From Paracoccaceae bacterium (GTDB taxonomy: Bacteria; Pseudomonadota; Alphaproteobacteria; Rhodobacterales; Rhodobacteraceae), in contig JACIYW010000003.1 in assembly GCA_014359745.1 (NCBI GenBank), positions 1 to 49,502 on the forward strand: a stretch of DNA of 49,502 nt, given 5' to 3'. The first letter of the stretch is position 1. Each line of letters begins with the position of its first letter. Position numbers and translations under genes: made by a program. Of this stretch, positions 33,611-42,352 are shown piece after piece. The notes under the pieces were generated by a model. The model had not been told where the DNA came from. It did no database searches and was given only the letters and a program-made list of their open reading frames with translations.

Positions 33611-34840
33611 TCACCCGTTATACTTGCTTATGACCAGGGTGGCGTTGGTGCCCCCAAAGCCGAAACTGTTGCTCAGCACGCTGTCCAACTCGATCCCCTC
33701 GCGCAAACCGGTCACGATTTCTTCCGGTTTCAGTTCAGGGTCCAATTCGGTGACATTGGCCGAAGCGGCAATGAACCCGCCCTGCAACATCAGCGTGGAA
33801 TAGATCGCCTCATGCACCCCCGTCGCGCCCAGGCTGTGGCCGGTCAGCGATTTGGTGGAGGATATCGGCGGCGTGTTCCCCTCACCAAACACCCGGCGCA
33901 CCGCCTTCACCTCGGTCACATCGCCCGCGGGGGTCGATGTGCCGTGTGCGTTGATGTAATCAACCCGCCGCCCCTCGGGCAGGGTGGCGATCGCCAGCCT
34001 CATCGACCGCTCGCCGCCCTCTCCCGACGGGGCAACCATGTCATAGCCATCCGAGGTGGCGCCATACCCCGTCACCTCGCCGTAAATCTTCGCGCCGCGC
34101 GCCAGCGCGTGGCTTAGCTCTTCCAGCACGACAACGCCGCCGCCGCCCGCAATCACGAACCCGTCGCGCGTGGCGTCGAAGGGACGCGAGGCGGTCTGGG
34201 GCGTGTCGTTATACTTGCTCGACATGGCGCCCATGGCGTCAAACAGGCACGACAACGTCCAGTCCACCTCTTCGCCGCCGCCGGCGAATACGATATCCTG
34301 CTTGCCCATCTGAATCTGCTCAACCCCGTTGCCGATGCAATGGGCCGATGTGGAACAGGCCGATGTGATGGAATAGTTCACGCCCTTGATCTTGAACGGC
34401 GTCGCCAGACAGGCCGAATTGGTCGATGACATGCAGCGCGTCACCATGAACGGCCCCATCTTTTTCGGCGCGCCCTTTTCCACGACAATCTTGTGCGCCT
34501 GGAACAGATGCGAGGTGGACGGCCCGCCCGATCCCATGATCAGCCCGGTGCGCGGGTTCGACACATCGCTTTCCTCCAGCCCGGCATCGGCGATTGCCTG
34601 TTCCATGGACAGAAAGTTATAGGCCGCGCCCGGTCCCATGAACCGCAGGTTCCGCTTGTCAATATGGTCTTCCAGCACGATCTGCGGCATGCCGTGCACC
34701 TGGCTGCGAAACCCGTGTTCGGCATAGTCCGGCGCGAACGAGATCCCCGACCGCCCGGCGCGCAGGCTTGCCTCTACCTCGGCGCAATTATTTCCGATGG
34801 GCGAGATGATCCCCAGCCCGGTGATGACGACACGACGCAT
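33611..34840 (-). CDS. fabB: 3-oxoacyl-[acyl-carrier-protein] synthase I, FabB
   Basis: A condensing enzyme of fatty-acid synthesis, 409 residues, needed together with FabA for unsaturated fatty acids. The catalytic triad is visible: Cys162 (SACSTSAHC), His299 ([11 protein letters not shown]) and His335 ([11 protein letters not shown]), with Lys330 just before. The start at 34840 ([10 protein letters not shown]) has a perfect GGAGG seven or so bases upstream; the longer frame from 34873 reads through that site. It lies between fabA (55 bp upstream) and fabI. Confidence 0.95.
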   Translation of the reverse strand: MRRVVITGLGIISPIGNNCAEVEASLRAGRSGISFAPDYAEHGFRSQVHGMPQIVLEDHIDKRNLRFMGPGAAYNFLSMEQAIADAGLEESDVSNPRTGLIMGSGGPSTSHLFQAHKIVVEKGAPKKMGPFMVTRCMSSTNSACLATPFKIKGVNYSITSACSTSAHCIGNGVEQIQMGKQDIVFAGGGEEVDWTLSCLFDAMGAMSSKYNDTPQTASRPFDATRDGFVIAGGGGVVVLEELSHALARGAKIYGEVTGYGATSDGYDMVAPSGEGGERSMRLAIATLPEGRRVDYINAHGTSTPAGDVTEVKAVRRVFGEGNTPPISSTKSLTGHSLGATGVHEAIYSTLMLQGGFIAASANVTELDPELKPEEIVTGLREGIELDSVLSNSFGFGGTNATLVISKYNG

Positions 34841-34895
34841 GCTGCCTCCTTTGGCCAGCCCCCGAACCTGCAAGAAGGTATCCGGGTGCCCGGCC

Positions 34896-35402
34896 TCAAT
34901 CCGTGAACAAACCGACCTTCATGTCGGTCGCAGTGTAAATTTCCTTGCCATCGGCAAGCATCCGCCCCTGTGCCACCCCAAGTTTCAGCTTGCGGTCGAT
35001 CACGCGGGTCAAATCCACATGATAGGTAATCAGCTTCGTCGCCGGTGTCACCATGTCACTGAACTTAACCTCGCCAACACCCAGCGCCCGGCCGCGCCCC
35101 GGCATGCCGCGCCAGCCCAGGTTGAACCCGGTCAACTGCCACAGCGCATCCAGCCCCAGACAGCCCGGCATGACCGGATCGCCGGGAAAATGGCAGGCAA
35201 AAAACCACAGGTCGGGATTGATGTCATATTCGGCCACCACATGCCCCTTGCCATACGCCCCGCGGTCGGCGGAAATATCGGTCACCCGGTCAACCATCAG
35301 CATCGGCGGCTCTGGCAATTGCGCATTGCCGGGCCCGAACAATTCGCCGCGCGCGCAGCGCAGCAGCTCATCCTTGCCGAATGTGGTCGGATACTCCGCC
35401 AT
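34896..35402 (-). CDS. fabA: 3-hydroxydecanoyl-ACP dehydratase/isomerase, FabA
   Basis: A bifunctional dehydratase/isomerase that introduces the double bond at the C10 stage of unsaturated fatty-acid synthesis. The 168-residue hot-dog-fold protein carries the catalytic His71 and Asp85 in [21 protein letters not shown] at 35402 follows AGGGAG at normal spacing. First gene of the fabA-fabB-fabI operon, divergent from irr. Confidence 0.95.
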   Translation of the reverse strand: MAEYPTTFGKDELLRCARGELFGPGNAQLPEPPMLMVDRVTDISADRGAYGKGHVVAEYDINPDLWFFACHFPGDPVMPGCLGLDALWQLTGFNLGWRGMPGRGRALGVGEVKFSDMVTPATKLITYHVDLTRVIDRKLKLGVAQGRMLADGKEIYTATDMKVGLFTD

Positions 35403-35437
35403 ATGGTCGCGCTCCCTCTTCTCGCCCTGCGGCACCC

Positions 35438-35465
35438 TCTATCACCCGGCTGTGAGGGCTGGCAA
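35438..35465 (-). promoter_or_regulatory. Putative promoter of the fabA-fabB-fabI operon
   Basis: Minus strand: TTGCCA (35465-35460), 16-base spacer, GATAGA (35443-35438), about 36 bases before the fabA start. It lies in the short divergent region shared with irr. Confidence 0.35.
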
Positions 35466-35558
35466 GACTTCGGCGATCGGCTGATGGCAAGGCGCGACGC
35501 CATGACCCACGGCAAGGTTTCCATTGAAACCCCGCCCCCGCGCGCATATTCATATGCC

Positions 35559-36023
35559 ATGGAACAGGATTTTTCCCCCATGACCGAAGCCGCCGTCGCG
35601 CGTGGCACACGCTGGCTGTCGCGCGTGGGCCTGCGGCCGACGCGCCAGCGCCTTGCCCTTGCCGCGCTTCTGGTCGGCGATGGCCGCAACCGCCACGTCA
35701 CTGCCGAGGGGCTTTACGGCGCCACCATGGGCAGCGGCGACCGCGTTTCCCTGGCCACCGTCTATAACACGCTGCGCGCCTTTTGCGACGCCGGGCTGAT
35801 GCAAGAGGTCACGGTGGATGGCAGCCGGTCCTATTTCGACACGCGCATGGATGATCACCCGCATTTCTTCTGGGAAGATACCGCCGAACTGACCGACGCG
35901 CCCAAGGACCAGTTGCGCATCAGCCACCTGCCAGACACCCCCGAAGGCACCGAAATCGCCCGCGTCGATGTGGTGATCCGCCTCGCCGCAAGGCGTAATA
36001 TCCGCCTGCGCCGCAAGGCCTGA
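35559..36023 (+). CDS. irr: Fur-family iron response regulator Irr
   Basis: A Fur-superfamily DNA-binding regulator. In alphaproteobacteria Irr responds to haem availability and controls iron and haem genes. About 154 residues: a winged-helix half (LSRVGLRPTRQRLALAALL, then VSLATVYNTLRAFCDAGLM) and a dimerisation half with the HPHFFWED metal/haem-region motif. It lacks the Cys pairs of zinc-structured Fur proteins, as Irr does. The start is uncertain: ATG at 35502, 35559 or 35580 are all in frame; I chose 35559, and 35580 has an AGGA upstream. Its stop is immediately followed by the convergent trpB stop. Confidence 0.9.
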   Translation: MEQDFSPMTEAAVARGTRWLSRVGLRPTRQRLALAALLVGDGRNRHVTAEGLYGATMGSGDRVSLATVYNTLRAFCDAGLMQEVTVDGSRSYFDTRMDDHPHFFWEDTAELTDAPKDQLRISHLPDTPEGTEIARVDVVIRLAARRNIRLRRKA

Positions 36024-37250
36024 TCACACGTTCAGGGTGACGCCCAGATGCCGGGCCACCGTAAAGATGTCCTTGTCGCCACGCCCGCACATGTTCATCA
36101 CCAGCAAATGATCCGCAGGCAGCCCCGGCGCGATCTTCATCACATGCGCCAGCGCGTGTGATGGCTCCAGCGCCGGGATGATCCCCTCCAGCGCGCAGCT
36201 CAACTGGAACGCCTCCAGCGCCTCTGCATCGGTGATCGCCACATACTGCGCGCGTCCGATATCATGCAGCCAGGCATGTTCCGGCCCGATACCAGGGTAA
36301 TCAAGCCCCGCCGAAATGCTGTACCCTTCCAGGATCTGCCCGTCACCATCCTGCAACAGATAGGTGCGGTTGCCGTGCAACACTCCGGGCCGCCCGCCGG
36401 TCAGGGATGCGCAATGTTCCATGCGCGCGTCAACCCCCTTGCCGCCCGCCTCGACCCCGATGATGTTGACGCTCGGGTCATCCAGAAACGGGTAAAACAG
36501 CCCCATCGCGTTCGATCCGCCACCGATCGCGGCAATCAGCGTATCGGGCAGCCGCCCCTCGGCGGCCTGCATCTGCTCGCGGGTTTCCTTGCCGATGATC
36601 GACTGGAAATCGCGCACCATCGCCGGATAGGGATGCGGCCCCGCCACCGTGCCGATGCAATAGAACGTGTCGCGCACATTGGTCACCCAGTCGCGCAGCG
36701 CATCGTTCATCGCATCCTTCAGCGTGCCGCGCCCCGATGTCACCGGCACCACCTCGGCCCCCAGCAGCTTCATCCGGAACACGTTGGGCGATTGGCGTTC
36801 CACATCATGCGCGCCCATGTAAACCACGCATTTCAACCCGAACTTGGCGCAAACCGTCGCCGTCGCCACCCCGTGCTGGCCCGCGCCGGTTTCGGCGATG
36901 ATCCGGGTCTTGCCCATGCGCCGCGCCAGAATGATCTGGCCCAGCACATTGTTGATCTTGTGCGCGCCGGTGTGGTTCAACTCGTCGCGCTTGAGGTATA
37001 TCTTCGCGCCGCCCAGATGCTGCGTCAGCCGCTCGGCATGATAAAGCGGCGACGGGCGGCCCACATAATGGGTCCACAGGTCGTTCATCTCGGCCCAGAA
37101 TACATCATCGGTCTTGGCGCGCTCATACTCTGCTTCCAGTTCCAGGATCAGCGGCATCAGCGTTTCCGACACGAACCGCCCGCCGAAATCGCCAAACCGG
37201 CCGTTTTCATCCGGGCCGGTCATGAATGAGTTGATCAGATCCTCGGCCAT
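36024..37250 (-). CDS. trpB: Tryptophan synthase beta chain
   Basis: Condenses indole and serine to tryptophan using pyridoxal phosphate, in complex with TrpA. The 408-residue protein has the PLP lysine Lys98 in [10 protein letters not shown], the [11 protein letters not shown] loop and the phosphate-binding GGGSNAMG. The ATG at 37250 has AAAGGA six bases upstream; the GTG at 37256 overlaps that site and is less likely. It follows trpF by 75 bp. Its last codons abut the irr stop on the other strand within TGATCA (36021-36026). Confidence 0.97.
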   Translation of the reverse strand: MAEDLINSFMTGPDENGRFGDFGGRFVSETLMPLILELEAEYERAKTDDVFWAEMNDLWTHYVGRPSPLYHAERLTQHLGGAKIYLKRDELNHTGAHKINNVLGQIILARRMGKTRIIAETGAGQHGVATATVCAKFGLKCVVYMGAHDVERQSPNVFRMKLLGAEVVPVTSGRGTLKDAMNDALRDWVTNVRDTFYCIGTVAGPHPYPAMVRDFQSIIGKETREQMQAAEGRLPDTLIAAIGGGSNAMGLFYPFLDDPSVNIIGVEAGGKGVDARMEHCASLTGGRPGVLHGNRTYLLQDGDGQILEGYSISAGLDYPGIGPEHAWLHDIGRAQYVAITDAEALEAFQLSCALEGIIPALEPSHALAHVMKIAPGLPADHLLVMNMCGRGDKDIFTVARHLGVTLNV

Positions 37251-37300
37251 CGCCACTCCTTTGCCCTTGTCGGGCGCTTCGCCTGCCTCATCCTCTCGAC

Positions 37301-37324
37301 CAAAATACTCCCGCCGGAGGCATC
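37301..37324 (-). repeat. Intergenic motif between trpF and trpB
   Basis: On the minus strand the gap reads GCCTCCGGCGGGAGTATTTT. CTCC and GGAG form a small stem before a T-run. I recall this motif as a frequent intergenic element in Rhodobacterales genomes, often just after stop codons. It is a weak terminator at best, so it may attenuate rather than end transcription. Confidence 0.4.
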
Positions 37325-37325
37325 C

Positions 37326-37973
37326 TCACCCGCCGCCCCGCACCGCCCGCGCGAAATCGGCGATCAATCCCACATCCTTCACCCCCGGCGCCTCCTCAAC
37401 GCCGGAAGAAACATCCACCTGCCGCGCCCCGGTCAAACGGATCGCCTCGGCCACGTTGCCCGCCGTCAACCCGCCCGCCAGCATCCAGGGCACGGGCCAG
37501 CGCCGCCCGGCGATCAGCCGCCAGTCAAACGCGATCCCGTTGCCCCCCGGCAAGGCCGCGCCCTTTGGCGGGCGCGCATCGACAAGGATCTGGTCGGCAA
37601 CCCGCCCATAGGCATCCAGCGCCGCCAGATCACCCGTTTCGGCAACCCCCACCGCCTTCATGACCGGCAAGCCATACCGCGCGCGCACCTCGGCCACGCG
37701 CGCGACGCTCTCATGCCCGTGCAACTGCCACATGTCCAGCGGCACCCGGTCGGCGATCTCATCAAGCGCCGCATCCCCGGCATCGACCACCAGCGCCACC
37801 CGCGCCACCCCCGGCGGCACCAAAAGCGCCAGATCGCGCGCCAGCGCCACATCCACATGACGCGGCGAGGGCGCGAAAAACACAAAGCCCAGATACCGGG
37901 CCCCCGCCGCAACCGCGGCCGCCACATCCGCCGCCCGCGTCAGGCCGCAAATCTTGATCCGGACATCATCCAT
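37326..37973 (-). CDS. trpF: Phosphoribosylanthranilate isomerase
   Basis: Third step of tryptophan synthesis, an Amadori rearrangement of phosphoribosylanthranilate. The 215-residue TIM barrel has the catalytic Cys9 in [10 protein letters not shown], the acid residue in [10 protein letters not shown], and phosphate-binding [13 protein letters not shown] and VDVSSGVE. It starts 9 bp after lapA and precedes trpB, a separation of trpF-trpB from the other trp genes that is typical of this group. Confidence 0.96.
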   Translation of the reverse strand: MDDVRIKICGLTRAADVAAAVAAGARYLGFVFFAPSPRHVDVALARDLALLVPPGVARVALVVDAGDAALDEIADRVPLDMWQLHGHESVARVAEVRARYGLPVMKAVGVAETGDLAALDAYGRVADQILVDARPPKGAALPGGNGIAFDWRLIAGRRWPVPWMLAGGLTAGNVAEAIRLTGARQVDVSSGVEEAPGVKDVGLIADFARAVRGGG

Positions 37974-37982
37974 ACGCGGGTT

Positions 37983-38339
37983 CTACGACGCCTTGCGCGC
38001 ATCCTCAAGCAGCGCCAGCACATCGTCCTTTTGCTCTGGCTTGCGCAACCGGCCCATCTCGCGTTCCAGCCGGGCCACATCGCGGGCCTTGCGCGATGCC
38101 TCCGACCGATAGCGATGTTCCCGCAGCCATTCCCAGACAAAGCCGATCACCAGCCCCGCCGCGATACCGCCAAAGATCACCACGAAAACCGGCACCGTCA
38201 CCTCGGCCTGTATCCCCGACAGCCGCGCCAGATCGCCCGGCAGCAGCGACAGCGTCACCGCCCCCCGATTGGCCAGCGCCACCACCAGCAACCCAAGCCC
38301 CAGGAACAGCATAAAACCGTAACGGATATATCGCATCAT
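37983..38339 (-). CDS. LapA-domain inner-membrane protein
   Basis: A small (118-residue) membrane protein of the LapA (formerly DUF1049) type, related to lipopolysaccharide-assembly protein A. Two membrane segments are seen (residues about 6-24 and 48-70) with the motif ANRGAVTLSLLP between them, followed by a cytoplasmic helical tail (ARLEREMGRLRK). Two consecutive ATGs (38339, 38336) can start it. It sits between ihfB and trpF, its usual place in Rhodobacterales. Confidence 0.85.
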   Translation of the reverse strand: MMRYIRYGFMLFLGLGLLVVALANRGAVTLSLLPGDLARLSGIQAEVTVPVFVVIFGGIAAGLVIGFVWEWLREHRYRSEASRKARDVARLEREMGRLRKPEQKDDVLALLEDARKAS

Positions 38340-38355
38340 CCTGCCCCGCCTGACA

Positions 38356-38637
38356 TCACTTGCCGTTCAGCCGGTCACGCAAAAGCTTGCCGGTCTTGAA
38401 AAACGGCACCGATTTCTGATCGACATCCACCGATTCCCCGGTTCGCGGGTTGCGCCCGACGCGCGCGTCGCGCCGTTTGACCGAAAACGCCCCGAAACCG
38501 CGCAGTTCAACCCGGTCGCCGCGCGCCATGGCCTTGATGATTTCCTCAAAGATCGTGTTCACGATCCGCTCCACATCGCGTTGGTACAGATGCGGGTTTT
38601 CTTCGGCAATCTTCTGAATCAATTCTGATCTGATCAT
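38356..38637 (-). CDS. ihfB: Integration host factor subunit beta
   Basis: A 93-residue nucleoid DNA-bending protein that pairs with IhfA. The HU/IHF fold is clear: [34 protein letters not shown], and the DNA-intercalating arm [10 protein letters not shown] with its Pro. Start at 38637 (GGGGGA ribosome site upstream). First gene of ihfB-lapA-trpF-trpB. Confidence 0.95.
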   Translation of the reverse strand: MIRSELIQKIAEENPHLYQRDVERIVNTIFEEIIKAMARGDRVELRGFGAFSVKRRDARVGRNPRTGESVDVDQKSVPFFKTGKLLRDRLNGK

Positions 38638-38686
38638 CGCACAAATCCCCCAAGGCCGGTTTTGATGCCCCACCACGCCGTGCCAG

Positions 38687-38714
38687 ACTATAGAAACTTT
38701 GCGCCCCGACACAA
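38687..38714 (-). promoter_or_regulatory. Putative ihfB promoter
   Basis: Minus strand: TTGTGT (38714-38709), 16-base spacer, TATAGT (38692-38687), 50 bases before the ihfB start. The 318-bp gap between ihfB and rpsA (38638-38955) otherwise holds only the rpsA terminator. Confidence 0.35.
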
Positions 38715-38880
38715 ACAGAAACCCTTGGCATGGCGCGAAATTCTGCCGTCACAATGGCCTGATTCCGCATCTGCGGCGCGCGGTTGCCCGACGACGCGGC
38801 AAAACCCGGATGACGACACCGCCCGCCCCGATGATTCGTCCCACCCCGCGCGCCATCCGACCCGCCATCCATCCAGGCGC

Positions 38881-38915
38881 CAAAAACCAAACGGCCCCGG
38901 TCACCCGAGGCCGTT
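38881..38915 (-). terminator. Rho-independent terminator of rpsA
   Basis: Minus strand: AACGGCC, a 12-base loop with an inner GG/CC pair, then GGCCGTT, followed by TTGGTTTTTG. It lies about 40 bases past the rpsA stop. Confidence 0.7.
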
Positions 38916-38955
38916 CAATGTCTTGCCCAGACGCCCGTGGGCGCCGATGATCCGC

Positions 38956-40635
38956 CTAGCGGTCGCCCTTCAGCGCCGCACCCAGGATATCGCCCAGCGA
39001 AGCGCCCGAATCGGACGACCCGTACTGTTCGACCGCCTCTTTCTCTTCGGCGATTTCGCGGGCCTTGATCGACAGGCCCAGACGGCGGGTCTTGGCGTCC
39101 ACGTTGGTCACGCGGGCGTCAACCTTGTCGCCCACCTGGAACCGCTCGGGGCGCTGTTCGGCACGATCGCGCGACAGGTCCGACCGGCGGATGAACGCTT
39201 TCATGCCGTTGTATTCAACCTCGATCCCGCCATCCTCGATCGCCGTCACATTGACGGTGATGATAGAGCCGCGCTTGACCCCGTCGATCGCGTCCGAGAA
39301 CGTGTCTTCGCCCAGGCCCTTGACCGACAGAGAGATGCGCTCTTTTTCCACATCCACATCGGTGACCACGGCCTGAACCACATCGCCCTTGCGATAGTTC
39401 TGGATCGCATCTTCACCGCGCTGATCCCAGCTCAGATCCGACAGGTGCACCATGCCGTCGATGTCGTTGTCCAACCCGATGAACAGACCGAACTCGGTGA
39501 TGTTCTTCACCTCGCCTTCGATCTGCGTGCCAACAGGATGGGTTTCCACGAACACTTCCCACGGGTTGCGCTGCGTCTGTTTCAGGCCCAGGCTGACGCG
39601 GCGCTTGGCGCCGTCGATCTCCAGCACCATCACGTCAACCTCTTGCGAGGTGGACACGATCTTGCCCGGATGCACGTTCTTCTTGGTCCATGACATTTCC
39701 GAAACATGCACCAGCCCCTCGACGCCCGGTTCCAGTTCCACGAATGCGCCGTAATCGGTGATGTTGGTCACGCGGCCCTTGTGGACCGACCCGATCGGGA
39801 AGCTGGTTTCAACCGAATCCCATGGATCGGCCTGCAACTGCTTCATGCCCAGGCTGATGCGGTGGGTTTCCTTGTTGATCTTGATGACCTGCACCTTGAC
39901 CGTCTCGCCGATCGACAGGATTTCCGACGGATGGTTGACGCGGCGCCAGGCCATGTCGGTGACATGCAACAGGCCGTCAACGCCGCCCAGATCGACGAAG
40001 GCACCATATTCGGTGATGTTCTTGACCACCCCGTCCACGACCTGACCCTCGGCAAGCTGCGCGATGACCTCGGCGCGCTGTTCGGCGCGGGACTCTTCCA
40101 GAATGGCGCGACGCGACACGACGATGTTGCCACGGCGACGATCCATTTTCAGAATCTGGAACGGCTGTTTCAGCCCCATCAGCGGGCCGGCATCGCGCAC
40201 CGGGCGCACATCGACCTGGCTGCCGGGCAGGAACGCCACGGCCCCGCCAAGATCGACGGTAAACCCGCCCTTCACGCGGCCAAAGATCGCGCCATCCACG
40301 CGTTCTTCCTTTTCATAGGCTTTTTCCAGCCGGTCCCAGGCCTCTTCGCGGCGGGCTTTCTCACGGCTGATCGATGCCTCCCCGCGCGAGTTCTCGACAC
40401 GGTCAAGAAATACCTCGACCTCATCGCCCACCGCAATCTCGGGGGCCTCGCCTGGGTTTGCGAATTCCTTCAGATCAACGCGGCCTTCCATCTTGTAGCC
40501 GACATCGATGATGGCCTGTCCCGCCTCGATGGCGATGACGCGGCCCTTGACGACAGAACCCTCGTCGGGGGTGTCGATTTCCAGGCTCTCTTTGAGCAGG
40601 GCCTCGAATTCTTCCATGGTTGGTTTAGCGCACAT
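38956..40635 (-). CDS. rpsA: 30S ribosomal protein S1
   Basis: A 559-residue RNA-binding ribosomal protein that helps recruit mRNA. Six S1 (OB-fold) domains are visible, with signatures such as GSVVKGRVIAIEAGQAI, ITEYGAFVDLGGVDGLLH, ITDYGAFVELEPGVEGLVH and ITEFGLFIGLDNDIDGMVH. The start at 40635 (MCAKPTMEEFEALL) matches the family and has AGGA upstream; the frame extends 27 codons further without support. Confidence 0.96.
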   Translation of the reverse strand: MCAKPTMEEFEALLKESLEIDTPDEGSVVKGRVIAIEAGQAIIDVGYKMEGRVDLKEFANPGEAPEIAVGDEVEVFLDRVENSRGEASISREKARREEAWDRLEKAYEKEERVDGAIFGRVKGGFTVDLGGAVAFLPGSQVDVRPVRDAGPLMGLKQPFQILKMDRRRGNIVVSRRAILEESRAEQRAEVIAQLAEGQVVDGVVKNITEYGAFVDLGGVDGLLHVTDMAWRRVNHPSEILSIGETVKVQVIKINKETHRISLGMKQLQADPWDSVETSFPIGSVHKGRVTNITDYGAFVELEPGVEGLVHVSEMSWTKKNVHPGKIVSTSQEVDVMVLEIDGAKRRVSLGLKQTQRNPWEVFVETHPVGTQIEGEVKNITEFGLFIGLDNDIDGMVHLSDLSWDQRGEDAIQNYRKGDVVQAVVTDVDVEKERISLSVKGLGEDTFSDAIDGVKRGSIITVNVTAIEDGGIEVEYNGMKAFIRRSDLSRDRAEQRPERFQVGDKVDARVTNVDAKTRRLGLSIKAREIAEEKEAVEQYGSSDSGASLGDILGAALKGDR

Positions 40636-40729
40636 ACGGTTCGTGTTCCTTTTCATACATTTTTTCGGGCCAAGCGGTTGGGTCCGCCGGTCTGTCAGTT
40701 TCGGCCTTTCGGGCACCTGCCCGGAAACG

Positions 40730-40758
40730 CAAAAGGGCCGAGGATTACTCCCGACCCT
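40730..40758 (-). terminator. Rho-independent terminator downstream of the secreted-protein gene
   Basis: Minus strand: AGGGTCGGG, loop, CCTCGGCCCT (nine pairs including two G-T) followed by TTTT. It lies about 110 bp after the 40866 gene and before rpsA, so rpsA probably has its own promoter. Confidence 0.6.
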
Positions 40759-40865
40759 GCCTGATTTCCGTTTCTATGGCTCAAGATGCCTTGTTGACTG
40801 GCGCGTCTATAAACCCATCCGCAGCCACAGGCAAGGGCGATGGCGCGCCCCCGACGGGCAGGACA

Positions 40866-41594
40866 TCACTCGCAGACACGGCTGCGCGTCTGGTAATCCG
40901 GCGATGCGTAAGGATCATAACGCAATTCAGGGCGTCGCGGCCCCAGATCGCGCACCGCCTCGCGCTCCGGACCGGTTGCGCGCTCCCGCAGGCGCCCGAT
41001 CGGGTCGGCAAGATAATCCAGGTCGCTAAAATAATCGTCGCGGTCGGGCGTCCAAAGCTGACGCTGACAGATCGACAGGTCGTCAACCGCTACCACCTTC
41101 TCATCCGGGCCGACAAGACCCCGCAGATCGATGATATGACCCGACTTGCGCGCCAGGCCGATCACCTTGAAGGTCAGCGGTTCGGGCAGGTCGTAAAACC
41201 CCGTCTCATCCCCCGGCCCGAAAAGCCGCTCCGCGCCCTGCCAGCCCAACCCATAGGCAAAGCGCACATGATAGGTGCCCGGCGGCACAAGAACCCGAAA
41301 GAAATCGCCGCCTTTGATATAGGCTGCCAGCGCCGCGCTGCCGGTTTCGGCATCGGCAAGCACCATGTAGTAATCGCGCCCCGGCCGGGTCTTGACCAAA
41401 AGCGGAAACACGGCGGGCAATCCGGTGCGGTTCCACATCAACCCCGCGGCCTGTTCGCGCGCAGTATCCCGCAAGCCATCGGCCTCGGCCGCACCGACCG
41501 GGCCTGCAGCAAGCACAGCCATCAGCGCGACACGCCACAAGATCCCGTAGGGCGCGCATTCATTGCGCGCCCTGATTTGCATACCAACAATCAT
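40866..41594 (-). CDS. Unrecognised secreted protein
   Basis: I do not recognise this family. The frame is up to 242 residues and contains a signal-peptide-like stretch (VALMAVLAAGPVGAAEA). The mature part is mostly beta with YYMVLADAETGSAALAAYI, LVPPGTYHVRFAYG, then ICQRQLWTP and a C-terminal Cys, so one disulfide is possible. The PPGTYHVRFAYG strand resembles lipoprotein/adhesin carboxypeptidase-like folds, but this is a guess. The first 17 codons overlap a palindromic repeat, so the true start may be further in (TTG or ATG near 41522-41541). It sits between cmk and rpsA, which are often adjacent in proteobacteria. Confidence 0.6.
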   Translation of the reverse strand: MIVGMQIRARNECAPYGILWRVALMAVLAAGPVGAAEADGLRDTAREQAAGLMWNRTGLPAVFPLLVKTRPGRDYYMVLADAETGSAALAAYIKGGDFFRVLVPPGTYHVRFAYGLGWQGAERLFGPGDETGFYDLPEPLTFKVIGLARKSGHIIDLRGLVGPDEKVVAVDDLSICQRQLWTPDRDDYFSDLDYLADPIGRLRERATGPEREAVRDLGPRRPELRYDPYASPDYQTRSRVCE

Positions 41595-41703
41595 TCCCGA
41601 ACCACCTGAACCTCTTCACCACCCTTATATGGGGGCATCAGCGCATGGTTTCCATCCGCATCGCTTCCGGTGTGAAGGTGCGCAACGAATGCGCGCCCTA
41701 CGG
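41545..41703. repeat. Pair of inverted REP-like palindromes
   Basis: The left copy (41545-41573) is itself a palindrome: AGGGCGCGCA, loop TTCAT, TGCGCGCCCT. The right copy (41675-41703) is its reverse complement with about 26 of 29 bases matching. The two arms are about 100 bp apart, like a bacterial interspersed mosaic (REP pair). The spacer and flanks otherwise hold nothing I recognise. Confidence 0.65.
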
Positions 41704-41721
41704 TCCCTACGGTCGGCCCTT

Positions 41722-42351
41722 TTACAGCCGGTCCTTGCCATGCAGCCGCGCCCCGACCCGCGCCACCGCCTGCGCCACCGCATCCTCGATCCCCAGGGCA
41801 GAGGTGTCCAGCACCACCGCATCCGCCGCGGCACGCAACGGGGCAAGGTCGCGCGCCGCGTCGCGCGCGTCCCGGGCGCGCAGGTCGGCCAGGACGGTTT
41901 GCTCGTCTCCGCCCAGTTCCAGCCAGCGGCGATGGGCGCGCACCGCATCGGTTGCGGTGACGAACAGTTTGACCTCGGCCTCGGGGCAGATCACCGTGCC
42001 GATATCGCGCCCGTCCAGCACCGCGCCGCCGCGTCGCCGGGCAAAGGCGCGCTGAAATTCCAGCAGGGCCGCGCGCACCTCGGGAAGGGCCGCCACGCGG
42101 CTGGCGGCCTGTCCGGCCTCGGTGCTGCGCAGATCGGCGCGCGCCAGATCAGCCGGGCCAAGGCCCCTGGCGGCCTGGACCGGTTCCATCCCCTCGGCCA
42201 CCTTGGCGCCCACCGCCCGATACAAAAGCCCGGTGTCGAGATGGGCAAACCCGAAATGCGCGGCAATCGCCCGCCCGATCGTGCCCTTGCCCGCCGCCGC
42301 CGGCCCGTCGATGGCCACGGTGAACGGCCCGTGCTGCCCCCCCTCGGTCAT
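41722..42351 (-). CDS. cmk: Cytidylate kinase
   Basis: Phosphorylates CMP and dCMP using ATP. The 209-residue P-loop enzyme shows [11 protein letters not shown], the substrate-binding [11 protein letters not shown] and [13 protein letters not shown], and the lid [18 protein letters not shown] at 42351 lies one base after the aroA TGA, with GGGGG as a ribosome site; an in-frame ATG at 42366 overlaps aroA. Translationally coupled to aroA. Confidence 0.95.
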   Translation of the reverse strand: MTEGGQHGPFTVAIDGPAAAGKGTIGRAIAAHFGFAHLDTGLLYRAVGAKVAEGMEPVQAARGLGPADLARADLRSTEAGQAASRVAALPEVRAALLEFQRAFARRRGGAVLDGRDIGTVICPEAEVKLFVTATDAVRAHRRWLELGGDEQTVLADLRARDARDAARDLAPLRAAADAVVLDTSALGIEDAVAQAVARVGARLHGKDRL

Positions 42352-42352
42352 G

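Noticed and set aside
34797-35558. Long upstream extension of the irr frame across fabA
   Set aside because: The extension is antisense to fabA and its composition is not protein-like; Fur homology starts near 35559-35600.
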